Notes: generated from the letters alone by a model not told the origin. 32,805 bases of DNA from Kosakonia oryziphila (GCF_900094795.1 NZ_FMBC01000051.1:1-32805); one strand, 5' to 3'; shown: positions 1-9,123, counted from the stretch's first letter. A program made the numbers and translations.

Positions 1-279
1 AGCAACGCGAGAGAACGTTGCTTCAGCAACGGCCCGCAGGGCGAGCCACATAGTGGCGAGTAATCCTCTGGCACCGACCAAATTCAAAAAAGCCCAACCG
101 TAAGGTTTAATGCCAGTCACTTAAGCATTTTATGAATAAAAATTCATATTAATGCTCAGAGGGATAACGAAGAAATCAGGTTTACCGTCCCGTTTCCTTT
201 CATCTGAGACCTGAATTTCAGGTCTCGATTCCTTAAGTGAGCAGCATTACTCCAGGCGGAGAGGGTTTTAACAACACAT
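1..279. other. Gene-free stretch downstream of grpE with hairpins
   Basis: No coding region is supported here. Three structures are visible: a 7-bp stem at 1-7 / 16-22, a 9-bp stem with 3-nt loop at 206-226 (GAGACCTGA / TCAGGTCTC), and an inverted pair CACTTAAG (119-126) / CTTAAGTG (232-239) that brackets the second hairpin. The bracket could be a small non-autonomous element or a terminator region for grpE, which reads leftward into it. There is no clear U-run directly after the 206-226 hairpin in the grpE direction, so the terminator role is uncertain. Confidence 0.4.
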
Positions 280-876
280 TTAACCCTTCGCTTTGGCGAC
301 GGTGACCATCGCTGCGCGAATAGTACGGCCGTTGAGGGTGTAACCTTTCTGCATCACGCCCAAAACCTTACCGGCCGCAATCTCATCAGACTCCACCATC
401 GCAATCGCCTGATGGACGTTTGGATCCAGTGGAACATCGGTATCAGCAATCACTTCAACGCCGAATTTCTTCACCACGTCCAACATGGATTTCAGCGTCA
501 GTTCGATACCCTCAACCATCGGCGCCATTTCGGCGTTGTTTTTGTCTGCGACTTCGAGCGCGCGATCCAGGCTATCCACTACCGGCAGCAGTTCGTTGAT
601 GAATTTTTCCAGCGCGAACTTATGCGCTTTTTCAACGTCCTGTTCGGTGCGGCGACGCAGGTTTTCCATTTCCGCCTTCATGCGCAGGACAGCTTCACGC
701 TCGCGGTTTTGCGCTTCGGTTAACTGCGCTTCGAGGTTCGCAATTTTCTCATCGCGCGGATCCACCTGCTCAGCAGAATCGTCAGACTCAACAACTGCCT
801 CAACTTCGTCGTGCTGTTCCATGATAATTTCTTCCGGGGCTTGCCCGTCAGGCGTTTTCTGTTCTTTACTACTCAT
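280..876 (-). CDS. grpE: GrpE, nucleotide exchange factor for DnaK
   Basis: GrpE releases ADP from the chaperone DnaK and so drives the DnaK/DnaJ folding cycle in the cytoplasm; it also acts as a thermosensor. The product is 198 residues, close to the 197 of E. coli, and starts MSSKEQKTP like the K-12 protein. The long N-terminal coiled coil (about residues 40-90) is followed by the beta domain with the conserved NVHQAIAMV and [14 protein letters not shown] segments. I chose the ATG at 876 rather than one 24 bases upstream because it matches the family start and has GGAG six bases before it. The gene is divergent from nadK, and a sigma-32-type promoter lies just upstream. Confidence 0.98.
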   Translation of the reverse strand: MSSKEQKTPDGQAPEEIIMEQHDEVEAVVESDDSAEQVDPRDEKIANLEAQLTEAQNREREAVLRMKAEMENLRRRTEQDVEKAHKFALEKFINELLPVVDSLDRALEVADKNNAEMAPMVEGIELTLKSMLDVVKKFGVEVIADTDVPLDPNVHQAIAMVESDEIAAGKVLGVMQKGYTLNGRTIRAAMVTVAKAKG

Positions 877-920
877 GAATTTCTCCGCGTTTTTTTGCAT
901 TCATCTCGCTAACCTGGCTT

Positions 921-949
921 ATTATGGGGATCCGTTTCCGGGATTCAAG
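921..949 (-). promoter_or_regulatory. Sigma-32 (heat-shock) promoter of grpE
   Basis: Read on the minus strand, a CTTGAA -35 element (944-949) is separated by 14 bases from CCCCATAAT (921-929). This is close to the RpoH consensus (CTTGAAA, 13-15 bases, CCCCATNT), and it lies about 45 bases upstream of the grpE start. The heat-shock control of grpE is known from E. coli; assignment here is by sequence match. Confidence 0.75.
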
Positions 950-998
950 GGAACGTGACAGATTGTCATCATTCATTCGCCACAAGGACCACCAGAAC

Positions 999-1889
999 AT
1001 GACCCTCCATTTCAAGTGTATTGGTATTGTCGGGCATCCACGGCACCCTACCGCGCTAACCACACATGAAATGCTCTACCGCTGGCTTCACGAGCAAGGT
1101 TATGACGTCATTGTCGAACAACAGATTGCCCAGGAATTACAGCTCACAAATGTGAGAACCGGCACACTGGCGGACATTGGTCAGCAGGCCGACCTGGCGG
1201 TGGTGGTCGGCGGCGACGGCAATATGCTGGGCGCAGCACGCACGCTGGCGCGCTATGATATTCAGGTGATCGGCATCAACCGCGGCAATCTCGGTTTTCT
1301 TACCGATCTCGATCCGGACAACGCCCAACAACAGTTGGCCGATGTACTGGAAGGGCATTATATCGCCGAAAAGCGCTTCTTGCTGGAAGTTCAGGTCTGC
1401 CAGCAGAGTTCCTTGCCAGAGTGCCAAAAACGGATCAGCACCGCCATCAACGAAGTGGTGCTGCACCCGGGGAAAGTGGCGCATATGATTGAATTCGAAG
1501 TGTATATTGATGAAACCTTCGCGTTCTCTCAGCGTTCCGATGGGTTAATCATCTCCACACCCACTGGATCAACCGCTTATTCGCTCTCTGCCGGCGGGCC
1601 GATTCTGACGCCGTCTCTGGATGCGATTACGCTGGTACCCATGTTCCCGCATACCTTGTCGGCCCGTCCGCTGGTGATTAACAGCAGCAGTACCATCCGC
1701 TTGCGCTTTTCCAACCGTCGTAGCGATCTGGAGATCAGTTGCGACAGCCAAATTGCGCTGCCGATCCAGGATGGCGAAGATGTGCTGATCCGCCGCAGCG
1801 ACTATTATCTGAATCTGGTTCACCCTAAAGACTACAGTTATTTCAATACATTAAGCTCAAAACTCGGCTGGTCGAAAAAATTGTTCTGA
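999..1889 (+). CDS. nadK: NAD kinase
   Basis: NAD kinase phosphorylates NAD+ with ATP to give NADP+, the only route to NADP(H) in the cell. The 296-residue product has the GGDGN motif at residues 71-75, which binds the phosphate donor, and the substrate-site region [18 protein letters not shown]. coli NadK has 292 residues; the four extra ones fall in the loop after VCQQ (about residue 138), where K-12 goes almost directly to CQKR. The reading frame is open 75 bases further upstream, but the ATG at 999 gives the family N-terminus ([14 protein letters not shown]). It is divergent from grpE and precedes recN, as in other enterobacteria. Confidence 0.97.
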   Translation: MTLHFKCIGIVGHPRHPTALTTHEMLYRWLHEQGYDVIVEQQIAQELQLTNVRTGTLADIGQQADLAVVVGGDGNMLGAARTLARYDIQVIGINRGNLGFLTDLDPDNAQQQLADVLEGHYIAEKRFLLEVQVCQQSSLPECQKRISTAINEVVLHPGKVAHMIEFEVYIDETFAFSQRSDGLIISTPTGSTAYSLSAGGPILTPSLDAITLVPMFPHTLSARPLVINSSSTIRLRFSNRRSDLEISCDSQIALPIQDGEDVLIRRSDYYLNLVHPKDYSYFNTLSSKLGWSKKLF

Positions 1890-1907
1890 AATTCGCCGCC
1901 AGGGCTT

Positions 1908-1949
1908 TACTGTATATAAAACCAGTTTATACTGTATGTAAACACAGTT
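1908..1949. promoter_or_regulatory. Two LexA boxes upstream of recN
   Basis: Two CTGT-N8-(A/C)CAG operators lie in tandem: CTGTATATAAAACCAG at 1910-1925 and CTGTATGTAAACACAG at 1932-1947, ending 28 bases before the recN start. The second is a full CTGT...ACAG match and the first differs in one half-site base. A weaker third half site (TACAG, 1961-1965) follows. E. coli recN is one of the most strongly LexA-controlled genes and also has multiple boxes, so strong SOS induction is expected here. Confidence 0.9.
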
Positions 1950-1975
1950 ATGATTTTTCATACAGGAAAGCAACC

Positions 1976-3643
1976 ATGTTGGCACAACTGACCATCAGTA
2001 ATTTTGCTATCGTTCGTGAGCTTGAGATCGATTTTCACAGCGGGATGACGGCTATTACCGGCGAAACCGGGGCGGGTAAATCCATTGCCATTGACGCGCT
2101 CGGGCTGTGCCTCGGCGGTCGTGCTGAAGCCGACATGGTGCGCGCAGGCGCTCCGCGCGCCGACCTGTGCGCCCGCTTTGCGCTGAAAGACACGCCCGCC
2201 GCGCAGCGCTGGCTGGAAGAGAATCAACTGGAAGATGGGCGTGAGTGTTTACTTCGCCGCGTCATCAGCAGTGACGGGCGCTCCCGTGGTTTTATTAACG
2301 GAACGGCGGTGCCGCTTTCTCAACTCCGCGAACTTGGCCAACTGCTCATACAGATCCACGGCCAGCACGCGCACCAGTTGCTAACCAAATCAGAACACCA
2401 GAAAAACCTGCTCGATGGCTATACCGGTGAGTATGCGCTCACTCAGCAAATGGCCGAACACTACCGCGCCTGGCACCAGAGCTGCCGCGAACTGGCCCAG
2501 CATCAGCAACAGAGTCAGGAACGCACCGCCCGCGCCGAACTGCTGCACTACCAACTGAAAGAGCTTAATGAATTTCACCCACAGCCGGGCGAATTTGAGC
2601 AGATCGACGAAGAGTACAAACGTCTCGCTAACAGCGGCCAGTTGCTTTCTACCAGCCAACATGCGCTGAACGTGCTGGCCGATGGCGAAGAGGTTAACCT
2701 GCAAAGTCAGCTCTATACCGCCCGACAGCTTTTAACGGAGCTGGCAGGTATGGATTCGCGCCTTTCCGGCGTGCTGAATATGCTGGAAGAAGCAGCCATT
2801 CAAATCAGTGAAGCCAGCGATGAACTTCGCCACTACTGCGACCGCTTAGATCTCGATCCCAATCGTCTGTACGAACTGGAGCAGCGTATCTCCCGGCAGA
2901 TCTCGCTGGCGCGCAAGCATCATATCTCCCCGGAAGAGCTGCCGCAGTTCCATCAGTCTCTGCTTGATGAACAACAGTTACTGGACGATCAGACCGGCTC
3001 CCAGGAGACGCTGGCGCTGGCGCTGGCGGTAGAGCAGCACCATCGGCTGGCGCTGTCCAGCGCGCAGGCGCTGCATACACAGCGTGTGAAATATGCGCAG
3101 GAACTGAGCGAACTGATCACCGGGAGTATGTATGCGCTTTCTATGCCGCACGGCGTGTTTGTCATTGATGTCGATTTTGACGAGCGCTCGCTGACGGCGG
3201 AAGGCGCCGATCGTATTGAATTTCGCGTCACCACTAACCCCGGCCAGCCGCTGCAACCGATCGCTAAAGTTGCCTCTGGCGGCGAGCTGTCGCGCATTGC
3301 GCTGGCAATTCAGGTGATCACCGCGCGGAAGATGGAAACGCCAGCGCTGATTTTTGATGAAGTGGATGTCGGGATTAGCGGGCCAACGGCGGTGGTGGTC
3401 GGCAAGCTGCTGCGTCAGTTGGGCGAATCCACTCAGGTGATGTGCGTCACACACCTGCCGCAGGTCGCCGGTTGCGGTCACCATCACTTCTTTGTCAGCA
3501 AAGAGACCGATGGCGCGATGACTGAAACCCACATGCAGCCGCTGGATAAACGTGCTCGTTTGCAGGAGCTGGCGCGCCTGCTCGGCGGCAGCGAAGTGAC
3601 GCGCAATGCGCTGGCGAATGCCAAAGAGCTGCTGGCAGCGTAA
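1976..3643 (+). CDS. recN: RecN, SMC-like DNA repair ATPase
   Basis: RecN is a cohesin-like ATPase recruited to double-strand breaks; it holds DNA ends or sister chromatids together during RecA-dependent repair. The 555-residue product (553 in E. coli) has a Walker A motif GETGAGKS at 29-36, a long coiled-coil middle, the ABC signature ASGGELS near residue 428 and a Walker B segment [12 protein letters not shown]. The ATG at 1976 is preceded by AGGAAAG. Two LexA boxes immediately upstream place it in the SOS regulon. It stands alone between nadK and bamE, as in other enterobacteria. Confidence 0.98.
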   Translation: MLAQLTISNFAIVRELEIDFHSGMTAITGETGAGKSIAIDALGLCLGGRAEADMVRAGAPRADLCARFALKDTPAAQRWLEENQLEDGRECLLRRVISSDGRSRGFINGTAVPLSQLRELGQLLIQIHGQHAHQLLTKSEHQKNLLDGYTGEYALTQQMAEHYRAWHQSCRELAQHQQQSQERTARAELLHYQLKELNEFHPQPGEFEQIDEEYKRLANSGQLLSTSQHALNVLADGEEVNLQSQLYTARQLLTELAGMDSRLSGVLNMLEEAAIQISEASDELRHYCDRLDLDPNRLYELEQRISRQISLARKHHISPEELPQFHQSLLDEQQLLDDQTGSQETLALALAVEQHHRLALSSAQALHTQRVKYAQELSELITGSMYALSMPHGVFVIDVDFDERSLTAEGADRIEFRVTTNPGQPLQPIAKVASGGELSRIALAIQVITARKMETPALIFDEVDVGISGPTAVVVGKLLRQLGESTQVMCVTHLPQVAGCGHHHFFVSKETDGAMTETHMQPLDKRARLQELARLLGGSEVTRNALANAKELLAA

Positions 3644-3791
3644 ACTTTTCTGTAATATGACGGTCTCAGTTCTCGATAAAATCGACAACAGACCAGCCCG
3701 CAGAGGTTTTAAACTGGCTAAAGGTCTATTATCATCGGCATATTACATATGAGCCACGTATTGTTCGGGCCCGAAAAGGAATCAAATCACT

Positions 3792-4133
3792 ATGCGCTGT
3801 AAAATGCTGACTGCTGCCGCAGCGGTTCTCCTGATGTTGACCGCTGGTTGCTCTACCTTCGAACGCGTGGTTTACCGCCCTGATATCAATCAGGGGAACT
3901 ACCTGACAGCAAACGATGTTTCTAAAATCCGCGTGGGTATGACGCAACAACAGGTTGCTTATGCACTGGGTACGCCAATGATGAAAGACCCGTTTGGCAC
4001 CAACACCTGGTTCTATGTGTTCCGTCAGCAGCCGGGCCACGAAGATGTTACGCAGCAAACGCTGACGCTGACCTTTAACGGTAGCGGTGTGTTGACCAAT
4101 ATTGATAACAAGCCTGCGCTGACCAAAGCGTAA
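3792..4133 (+). CDS. bamE: BamE, outer membrane assembly lipoprotein
   Basis: BamE (SmpA) is the small lipoprotein of the BAM complex that inserts beta-barrel proteins into the outer membrane; it stabilises BamD-BamA contact. The 113-residue product begins with a type II signal peptide whose lipobox is LTAGC (Cys about residue 20), followed by the conserved [12 protein letters not shown] segment and the fold carrying [15 protein letters not shown]. The Shine-Dalgarno AAGGA lies nine bases before the ATG. A strong bidirectional terminator follows the stop codon and is shared with the convergent rnfH. Confidence 0.98.
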   Translation: MRCKMLTAAAAVLLMLTAGCSTFERVVYRPDINQGNYLTANDVSKIRVGMTQQQVAYALGTPMMKDPFGTNTWFYVFRQQPGHEDVTQQTLTLTFNGSGVLTNIDNKPALTKA

Positions 4134-4149
4134 GGTTGCAGAAATGCAA

Positions 4150-4176
4150 AAAGGTGCTCCATGAGCACCTTTTTTG
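4150..4176. terminator. Bidirectional terminator between bamE and rnfH
   Basis: GGTGCTC (4153-4159) pairs with GAGCACC (4163-4169) around a CAT loop. It is flanked by an A-run on the left and a run of Ts on the right, so it can stop transcription of bamE on the plus strand and of ratA-rnfH on the minus strand. Confidence 0.9.
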
Positions 4177-4193
4177 TTTTTACCGTCAGGGCA

Positions 4194-4487
4194 TTACGAT
4201 TTCTTCGCCGTTTTTTCCGCACGCTGGCGACGCAGTTCTTTTGGATCGGCAATCAGCGGGCGGTAAATCTCCACACGGTCACCTTCATGCACGACATCGT
4301 GCAACTTCACCGGTCGGCTGTAGATCCCGACTTTGTTGACGCTCAAATCAATATCGCTGCGTAACTCCAGCAGGCCGGACGCGCGAATTGCCTGCTCAAC
4401 AGTTGTGCCATCCTCAAGCGTAACCCGCTGCAGATACTGCTTTTCCGGCAGCGCATAAGCCACTTCAATGACAATCTTACCCGGCAC
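4194..4487 (-). CDS. rnfH: RnfH family ubiquitin-like protein (RatB)
   Basis: The product is a 97-residue beta-grasp protein of the RnfH/RatB family (UPF0125), of unsettled function, always found next to ratA. The conserved core [14 protein letters not shown]-type start and the C-terminal [17 protein letters not shown] segment match E. coli RnfH (96 residues). I chose the GTG at 4487: it gives the family N-terminus (M/V-PGKI), whereas the longer open frame starts inside ratA. The start overlaps the last 11 bases of ratA, so translation is probably coupled. Confidence 0.93.
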   Translation of the reverse strand: MPGKIVIEVAYALPEKQYLQRVTLEDGTTVEQAIRASGLLELRSDIDLSVNKVGIYSRPVKLHDVVHEGDRVEIYRPLIADPKELRRQRAEKTAKKS

Positions 4488-4914
4488 GGTAAACCTCTTT
4501 CGCGCGATGGGTAAATGCCTGCACCATATTTGATGCCAGTTCTTTGAAGATGCGGCCAAACGCCAGTTCAATCAGCTTATTGGTGAATTCAAAATCAAGC
4601 TGAAACTCAATGCGACAGGCATCGGCGCTGAGCGGCGTAAATTTCCAGCCGCCCATCAATGATTTAAAAGGCCCATCGACCAGATGCATCAAAATGCTTT
4701 GGTTAGCAGCCAGCGTATTGCGCGTGGTAAACGTTTTGCTGATCCCGGCTTTGGAAACATCCACCGCCGCCGTCATCTGCGTCGGCCCGGCTTCCAGCAC
4801 CCGGCTGCCGGTGCAGCCAGGCAAAAACTGAGGATAGGACTTAACATCGTTCACTAACTGATACATTTGTTCCGCGCTGTAAGGCACCAGCGCAGTACGG
4901 TTAATCTGAGGCAT
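4477..4914 (-). CDS. ratA: RatA, START/SRPBCC-domain protein (toxin-like)
   Basis: RatA belongs to the SRPBCC/START superfamily and is related to mitochondrial Coq10, a ubiquinone-binding protein. In E. coli it was reported to bind the 50S subunit and block 70S formation, hence the toxin name, although that role is debated. The 145-residue product starts [14 protein letters not shown] and carries [14 protein letters not shown] and [13 protein letters not shown], all matching the family. The open frame continues upstream to 4992, but the ATG at 4914 is the start conserved in relatives. rnfH overlaps its 3' end. Confidence 0.93.
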   Translation of the reverse strand: MPQINRTALVPYSAEQMYQLVNDVKSYPQFLPGCTGSRVLEAGPTQMTAAVDVSKAGISKTFTTRNTLAANQSILMHLVDGPFKSLMGGWKFTPLSADACRIEFQLDFEFTNKLIELAFGRIFKELASNMVQAFTHRAKEVYRAG

Positions 4915-5072
4915 AAGGTTTCCCGCGTTCACACAATCTTCAAATAATACCATTTCCGCCGGATGAAAGGAAAACGCTAAGCCGGAACTCATGCTAAGAT
5001 AACGCGTTAAACCTCACAGGACGCAATGAGGTCAGTTTCAGATATCAGATTACCGGATGGCTTCACGACATT

Positions 5073-5555
5073 ATGACGAAGAAAAAAGCACATAAACCAG
5101 GTTCAGCCACCATTGCGCTGAATAAGCGCGCCCGCCATGAATACTTTATTGAAGAAGAATTTGAGGCCGGGCTGTCACTGCAAGGCTGGGAAGTAAAATC
5201 CTTACGCGCAGGTAAAGCGAACATTGGCGACAGCTACGTTATTCTGAAAGACGGCGAGGCGTTTCTGTTTGGCGCAAACTTTACGCCATTAACCGTTGCC
5301 TCCAGTCACTATGTTTGCGACCCAACGCGTACCCGTAAATTACTGCTGAATCAGCGCGAGCTGGATTCCCTCTACGGCCGCATCAACCGCGAAGGCTACA
5401 CTGTTGTCGCGCTGTCGCTGTACTGGAAAAACGCCTGGTGCAAAGTAAAAATTGGCGTAGCGAAAGGTAAAAAACAGCACGATAAACGCTCCGATCTGAA
5501 AGAGCGCGAATGGCAACTGGATAAAGCCCGCATCATGAAAAACGCCGGGCGCTAA
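5073..5555 (+). CDS. smpB: SmpB, tmRNA-binding protein
   Basis: SmpB binds the tRNA-like domain of tmRNA and delivers it to stalled ribosomes for trans-translation. The 160-residue product equals the E. coli length and keeps the OB-fold core ([26 protein letters not shown]) and the basic C-terminal tail ([21 protein letters not shown]) that folds into the mRNA channel. Its gene partner ssrA follows 214 bases downstream. An 8-bp GC-rich hairpin lies just after the stop codon. Confidence 0.98.
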   Translation: MTKKKAHKPGSATIALNKRARHEYFIEEEFEAGLSLQGWEVKSLRAGKANIGDSYVILKDGEAFLFGANFTPLTVASSHYVCDPTRTRKLLLNQRELDSLYGRINREGYTVVALSLYWKNAWCKVKIGVAKGKKQHDKRSDLKEREWQLDKARIMKNAGR

Positions 5556-5563
5556 CCGACACC

Positions 5564-5586
5564 GCCCTCTCACACCCGGAGAGGGC
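5564..5586 (+). terminator. GC-rich hairpin after smpB
   Basis: GCCCTCTC (5564-5571) pairs with GAGAGGGC (5579-5586), starting 8 bases after the smpB stop. There is no T-run, so it may be an mRNA 3'-end stabiliser or a Rho-assisted end rather than a classical terminator. Confidence 0.45.
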
Positions 5587-5746
5587 AACGCGTTTTCCTG
5601 CTTCCCCTCCTCGCTTCACCAAAATTGTGTTCGCGAATTTTGTTCACAAAGAATGCTTCGTTAGAAAAATTGCTGCGGAGAAAATCATCAACTCACATTA
5701 TCAGGCCGTTTGCCTCGATATGGACTGGTATGCCGCGTCATAAATC

Positions 5747-5755
5747 TGTTATACT
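5747..5755 (+). promoter_or_regulatory. Extended -10 promoter of ssrA
   Basis: TG-T-TATACT (5747-5755) is an extended -10 element located 15 bases before the mature 5' end of tmRNA. That leaves room for a start near 5762 and the short 5' leader that RNase P removes. No good -35 hexamer is seen. Confidence 0.6.
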
Positions 5756-5769
5756 TAGCCAACACTTTT

Positions 5770-6132
5770 GGGGCTGATTCTGGATTCGACGGGATTTGCG
5801 AAACCCAAGGTGCATGCCGAGGGGCGGTTGGCCTCGTAAAAAGCCGCAAAAAATAGTCGCAAACGACGAAAACTACGCTTTAGCAGCTTAATAACCTGCT
5901 TCGAGCCCTCTCTCCCTAGCCTCCGCTCTTAGGACGGGGATCAAGAGAGGTCAAACCCAAAAGAGATCGCGTGGATGCCCTGCCTGGGGTTGAAGCGTTA
6001 AATCTAATCAGGCTAGTTTGTTAGTGGCGTGTCCGTCCGCAGCTGGCAAGCGAATGTAAAGACTGGACTAAGCATGTAGTACCGAGGATGTAGGAATTTC
6101 GGACGCGGGTTCAACTCCCGCCAGCTCCACCA
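5770..6132 (+). ncRNA. ssrA: tmRNA (10Sa RNA)
   Basis: tmRNA rescues stalled ribosomes: its tRNA-like part is charged with alanine and its internal ORF tags the unfinished protein for proteolysis. The gene is 363 nt, as in E. coli, from GGGGCTGATT at 5770 to the encoded CCA at 6130-6132. The resume codon GCA is at 5859; the tag reads ANDENYALAA (5859-5888), followed by two TAA codons. Small differences from K-12 lie in the pseudoknot regions and keep the total length. Its 3' end is the integration target for the island that follows; the gene itself is intact because the element carries a copy of the tail. Confidence 0.98.
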
Positions 6133-6133
6133 A
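6119..6133 (+). repeat. Left attachment site (tmRNA 3' tail)
   Basis: The tmRNA 3' tail (GCCAGCTCCACCA at 6120-6132 plus the next A) is repeated exactly at 29923-29936 and, with one base deleted, at 23533-23544. An integrase gene begins about 200 bases downstream. This is the usual arrangement for elements that use ssrA as attB; the exact crossover point is not visible. Confidence 0.75.
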
Positions 6134-6178
6134 AATTCTCCATCGGTGATTACCAGAGTCATCTGATGAAGTCCTAAG

Positions 6179-6211
6179 AGCCCGCACGGCGCAAGCCCTG
6201 CGGGCTTTTTT
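6179..6211 (+). terminator. Terminator after ssrA
   Basis: AGCCCGCA (6179-6186) pairs with TGCGGGCT (6199-6206) and is followed by a run of Ts to 6211. It ends tmRNA transcription 47 bases past the mature 3' end, so it lies inside the integrated element. Confidence 0.9.
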
Positions 6212-6278
6212 GTGCCTGCAATTTGTCCCGCGAAGTCCGAAGAGAACTAATTAAATCCGAACCTTTTAGGCCCATTGA

Positions 6279-6317
6279 TAGGCCCAACGAAAAGCTCTAT
6301 TGTTTTCGTTGGGCCTA
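6279..6317. promoter_or_regulatory. Perfect 15-bp inverted repeat before the integrase
   Basis: TAGGCCCAACGAAAA (6279-6293) is repeated in perfect inversion at 6303-6317, leaving a 9-base loop; it ends 18 bases before the integrase ATG. Such a palindrome could be an operator for integrase autoregulation, an excisionase or arm-type site, or an RNA hairpin that limits integrase translation. TAGGCCCA also occurs just upstream (6268-6275). The function is inferred. Confidence 0.6.
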
Positions 6318-6335
6318 AACGCATGGAGACTCACC

Positions 6336-7577
6336 ATGGCAAGAAAAACCAAGCCGTTAACCGACACGGAAATCAAAGCCGCCAAACCTAAAGATGCCGA
6401 TTACCAGCTGTATGATGGTGACGGGCTTACTCTGTTAATCAAGTCCAGCGGCAGTAAGCTCTGGCAATTCCGTTACTATCGGCCTCTGACCAAGCAGCGA
6501 ACCAAACAGAGCTTCGGTGCCTACCCTGCCGTCTCGCTTTCTGATGCACGTAAACTCAGAGCCGAATCTAAAGTTTTATTGGCGAAAGACATTGATCCCC
6601 AAGAACATCAGAAAGAACAGGTCAGAAATTCACAAGAGGCCAAAACCAACACTTTCTTGTTAGTTGCCGAACGTTGGTGGAATGTGAAGAAAGCCAGCGT
6701 AACAGAGGACTATGCCGAAGATATCTGGCGCTCGCTTGAGAGAGATGTTTTCCCAGCAATCGGTGATATCAGTGTCACTGAGATTAAGGCTCATACTCTG
6801 GTTAAAGCAGTTCAGCCGGTTCAGGCCAGAGGGGCATTAGAGACTGTTCGCCGCCTTTGTCAGCGTATTAACGAAGTCATGATTTATGCGCAGAACACGG
6901 GCCTGATTGATGCGGTTCCCAGCATAAACATCGGGAAAGCGTTCGAGAAACCTCAGAAGAAAAACATGCCGAGTATCCACCCGGCTCAACTTCCACAATT
7001 AATGCAGACTATGCGTACGGCAAGTATCAGCCTGTCCACACGATGCCTATTCATGTGGCAACTGCTCACCATAACCCGTCCCGCCGAAGCAGCTGAAGCT
7101 CGATGGGATGAGATCGATTTTGATGATAACGAATGGAAAATTCCAGCAGCTCGAATGAAGATGAACCGGGATCATACGGTTCCATTATCCGATGAGGCTC
7201 TCTCTATTCTGGAAATGATGAAGTCACTAAGTGGTGGCCGAGAGTTTATCTTTCCCAGTCGCATCAAACCAACCCAACCAATGAACAGCCAAACAGTGAA
7301 CGCAGCACTCAAGCGTGCTGGGTTAGGAGGTGTTCTCGTATCACACGGTTTACGTTCTATCGCAAGTACAGCTCTCAATGAGCAAGGGTTTCCGTCTGAT
7401 GTTATTGAGGCAGCATTGGCTCATGTAGACAAAAATGAGGTACGTCGCGCTTACAACCGCAGCGACTATCTTGAGCAACGACGACCGATGATGCAGTGGT
7501 GGGCTGACTTCGTAAGCAAGGCCGACAGCGGGGGCATTGTTGAAAACGGAAAAAGAGAGTTAAAACTTGTGGGCTGA
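6336..7577 (+). CDS. Tyrosine integrase, P4/CP4-57 family
   Basis: This tyrosine recombinase would integrate and excise the island at the tmRNA gene. The 413-residue product has the N-terminal DUF4102 arm-binding domain (MARKTKPLTDTEIKAAKPK, YDGDGL), a core-binding domain and a C-terminal catalytic domain with Arg248 (ITRPAEAAEARW), His337 and Arg340 (SHGLR) and the nucleophile Tyr373 (RRAYNRSDYL). It resembles IntA of CP4-57, which uses the same site. I chose the ATG at 6336 over a longer TTG frame because it is preceded by GGAG and gives the family N-terminus. It looks intact and possibly functional. Confidence 0.93.
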   Translation: MARKTKPLTDTEIKAAKPKDADYQLYDGDGLTLLIKSSGSKLWQFRYYRPLTKQRTKQSFGAYPAVSLSDARKLRAESKVLLAKDIDPQEHQKEQVRNSQEAKTNTFLLVAERWWNVKKASVTEDYAEDIWRSLERDVFPAIGDISVTEIKAHTLVKAVQPVQARGALETVRRLCQRINEVMIYAQNTGLIDAVPSINIGKAFEKPQKKNMPSIHPAQLPQLMQTMRTASISLSTRCLFMWQLLTITRPAEAAEARWDEIDFDDNEWKIPAARMKMNRDHTVPLSDEALSILEMMKSLSGGREFIFPSRIKPTQPMNSQTVNAALKRAGLGGVLVSHGLRSIASTALNEQGFPSDVIEAALAHVDKNEVRRAYNRSDYLEQRRPMMQWWADFVSKADSGGIVENGKRELKLVG

Positions 7578-7626
7578 GTTGCTCGCCAGACTGGTTGGAT
7601 TAGTCAGAGTTATTCCAGACATATCA

Positions 7627-7642
7627 GGGGTCTCAAGACCCC
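7627..7642. terminator. Hairpin between convergent genes
   Basis: GGGGTCT (7627-7633) and AGACCCC (7636-7642) form a 7-bp stem about 50 bases after the integrase stop, followed by CATTT. It probably ends the integrase transcript. The convergent gene ends at 7809. Confidence 0.5.
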
Positions 7643-7808
7643 CATTTCCATGTCATATAAAATGATATTTTGACTTACCACTAGATTATAAACACGATCC
7701 TTAACCCTGTTTTTCGTCAGGAATTGATTGTCATATACCAGCCGCTAATTACCGATTAATCAACACGATATGTCAGAGCATAGCTATGCAAGCAATACAA
7801 TCGAGTCC

Positions 7809-8546
7809 TCATTTTCGCCTTCTAACAGCATCTGTAAATGCAGCTTTTATAGATGAATCTACTTTCAGCCACTCCTGTATCCTTTCGGGCAACCCAGACT
7901 CAGTAAACATATAGTTTTTTTTCTGCTCGTGACTTTTCAGTTTTTTATTTTTATTGTTTATTTCGTTATTTTTTTGCTGAATGAAAAGCCATAACTCATT
8001 AACAACACAATCAATAGCAGCTTTCTTTGACTCCCATCCACCATCTTTGCACTTCAAGAGGCGAATCAGCTCTTTTTTTACGACTGAATAGTTTTCCGCC
8101 ACAACTGCACCGCCCTTTTTTGAATCCTCAGCCCGCTTCTGATTTTCTAATACCTTCAGTTGCTGATGTTCCAGTCTTTGCATTACACCAATCCATATTC
8201 CTGCATTTAATAAACCTTGAGCCAGGAAATGTACAGCTTGTTGATCATCTTGATTCTTATGGAGATAACGTCCCCAGCGAAAAGAAAACACGGCCGCAAA
8301 GAGATACCCTTCGAACTCACCGCATGTATCAGCCCTAAATTGAGCATCGGCGAATACAGATTCCGGACTGTAACTATCATCAAAAAATGGGTCATCATTG
8401 ATTGCCGACTTGATACATCTCGCAACCGTCCTGTTTATCACTTGCCATAAATCCAGGAATTTCTCATCAGAGGTAAACAACGCCCTGATTTTGATGAAAA
8501 CTTTTTTATACTCAACGTTGAAAGTATCAAACAATGCGTCATCCAT
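7809..8546 (-). CDS. Hypothetical protein, 245 residues
   Basis: I do not recognise this protein. It reads leftward, convergent with the integrase. The ATG at 8546 has TGAGG ten bases upstream. The first 150 residues look globular and aromatic-rich (LWQVINRTVARCIKSA, FAAVFSFRWGRYL). The last 80 are charged and rich in Lys and Asn (IQQKNNEINNKNKKLKSHEQ), suggesting a coiled coil, with a final short domain containing LPERIQEWLKVDSSIKAAF. No signal peptide or membrane segment is visible. It may be a regulatory or accessory gene of the element; no function can be assigned. Confidence 0.75.
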   Translation of the reverse strand: MDDALFDTFNVEYKKVFIKIRALFTSDEKFLDLWQVINRTVARCIKSAINDDPFFDDSYSPESVFADAQFRADTCGEFEGYLFAAVFSFRWGRYLHKNQDDQQAVHFLAQGLLNAGIWIGVMQRLEHQQLKVLENQKRAEDSKKGGAVVAENYSVVKKELIRLLKCKDGGWESKKAAIDCVVNELWLFIQQKNNEINNKNKKLKSHEQKKNYMFTESGLPERIQEWLKVDSSIKAAFTDAVRRRK

Positions 8547-8673
8547 TAAAAAACCTCAATAATAATCTTTAAAATCAATAAGTAAAAAAATACGAACAGC
8601 CCCACCCCTATCCCAGATCCTCTCGGGATTATAGTCTGACGTTATCCAGTACAACCTAAAGGATACAACGTAA

Positions 8674-8889
8674 ATGACTGTACAATCTGTAAAAATCCTG
8701 CGTATGCGTGATGTTATGCTCAAAACAGGGCTCGGCCGCGCCACCATCTACGACTGGCTCAACCCTAAGTCTCCTCGCTATGATGCGACTTTCCCGAAAC
8801 AACGTCGCCTGGGCATGCAATCTGTTGGCTGGCTGGAGTCTGAAATTGATCAGTGGGTACTGGAGCGCTGCCCTCCGGTAACACCGTAA
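8674..8889 (+). CDS. AlpA-family transcriptional regulator / excisionase
   Basis: AlpA proteins are small MerR-like winged-helix DNA-binding proteins; in K-12 CP4-57, AlpA activates intA and leads to excision of the element from ssrA. The 71-residue product carries the family hallmarks: RMRDVMLKTGLGRATIYDWL (helix-turn-helix, about residues 10-29), the FPKQRRLG segment and a C-terminal VGWLESEIDQWVLER helix. Note that it lies downstream of, and parallel to, the integrase, separated by a gene on the other strand. An 8896-8911 hairpin (ACAGGC / GCCTGT) follows the stop. Confidence 0.9.
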   Translation: MTVQSVKILRMRDVMLKTGLGRATIYDWLNPKSPRYDATFPKQRRLGMQSVGWLESEIDQWVLERCPPVTP

Positions 8890-9123
8890 CACGCAACAGG
8901 CTCAGGCCTGTCGTGACATCTGAGGTATAGAAGAGGAGACCAGTTTCGGCTTCTGCTACCTGAAATGAAACAACTAATAAATGCCACCAGATATATTTAT
9001 CGGTTGCTAGTGTATTTAAAGACTATTAAGGACAACACATACAAGAAATTACAAACACTGTTACATCGACACCTGACCAATAAAATAGATTATGGTATCA
9101 CTTTTATATTCCAGTTATATCAG

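Noticed and set aside
2978-3688. Long reverse-strand open frame inside recN
   Set aside because: It is the GC-rich antisense shadow of a well-established gene.
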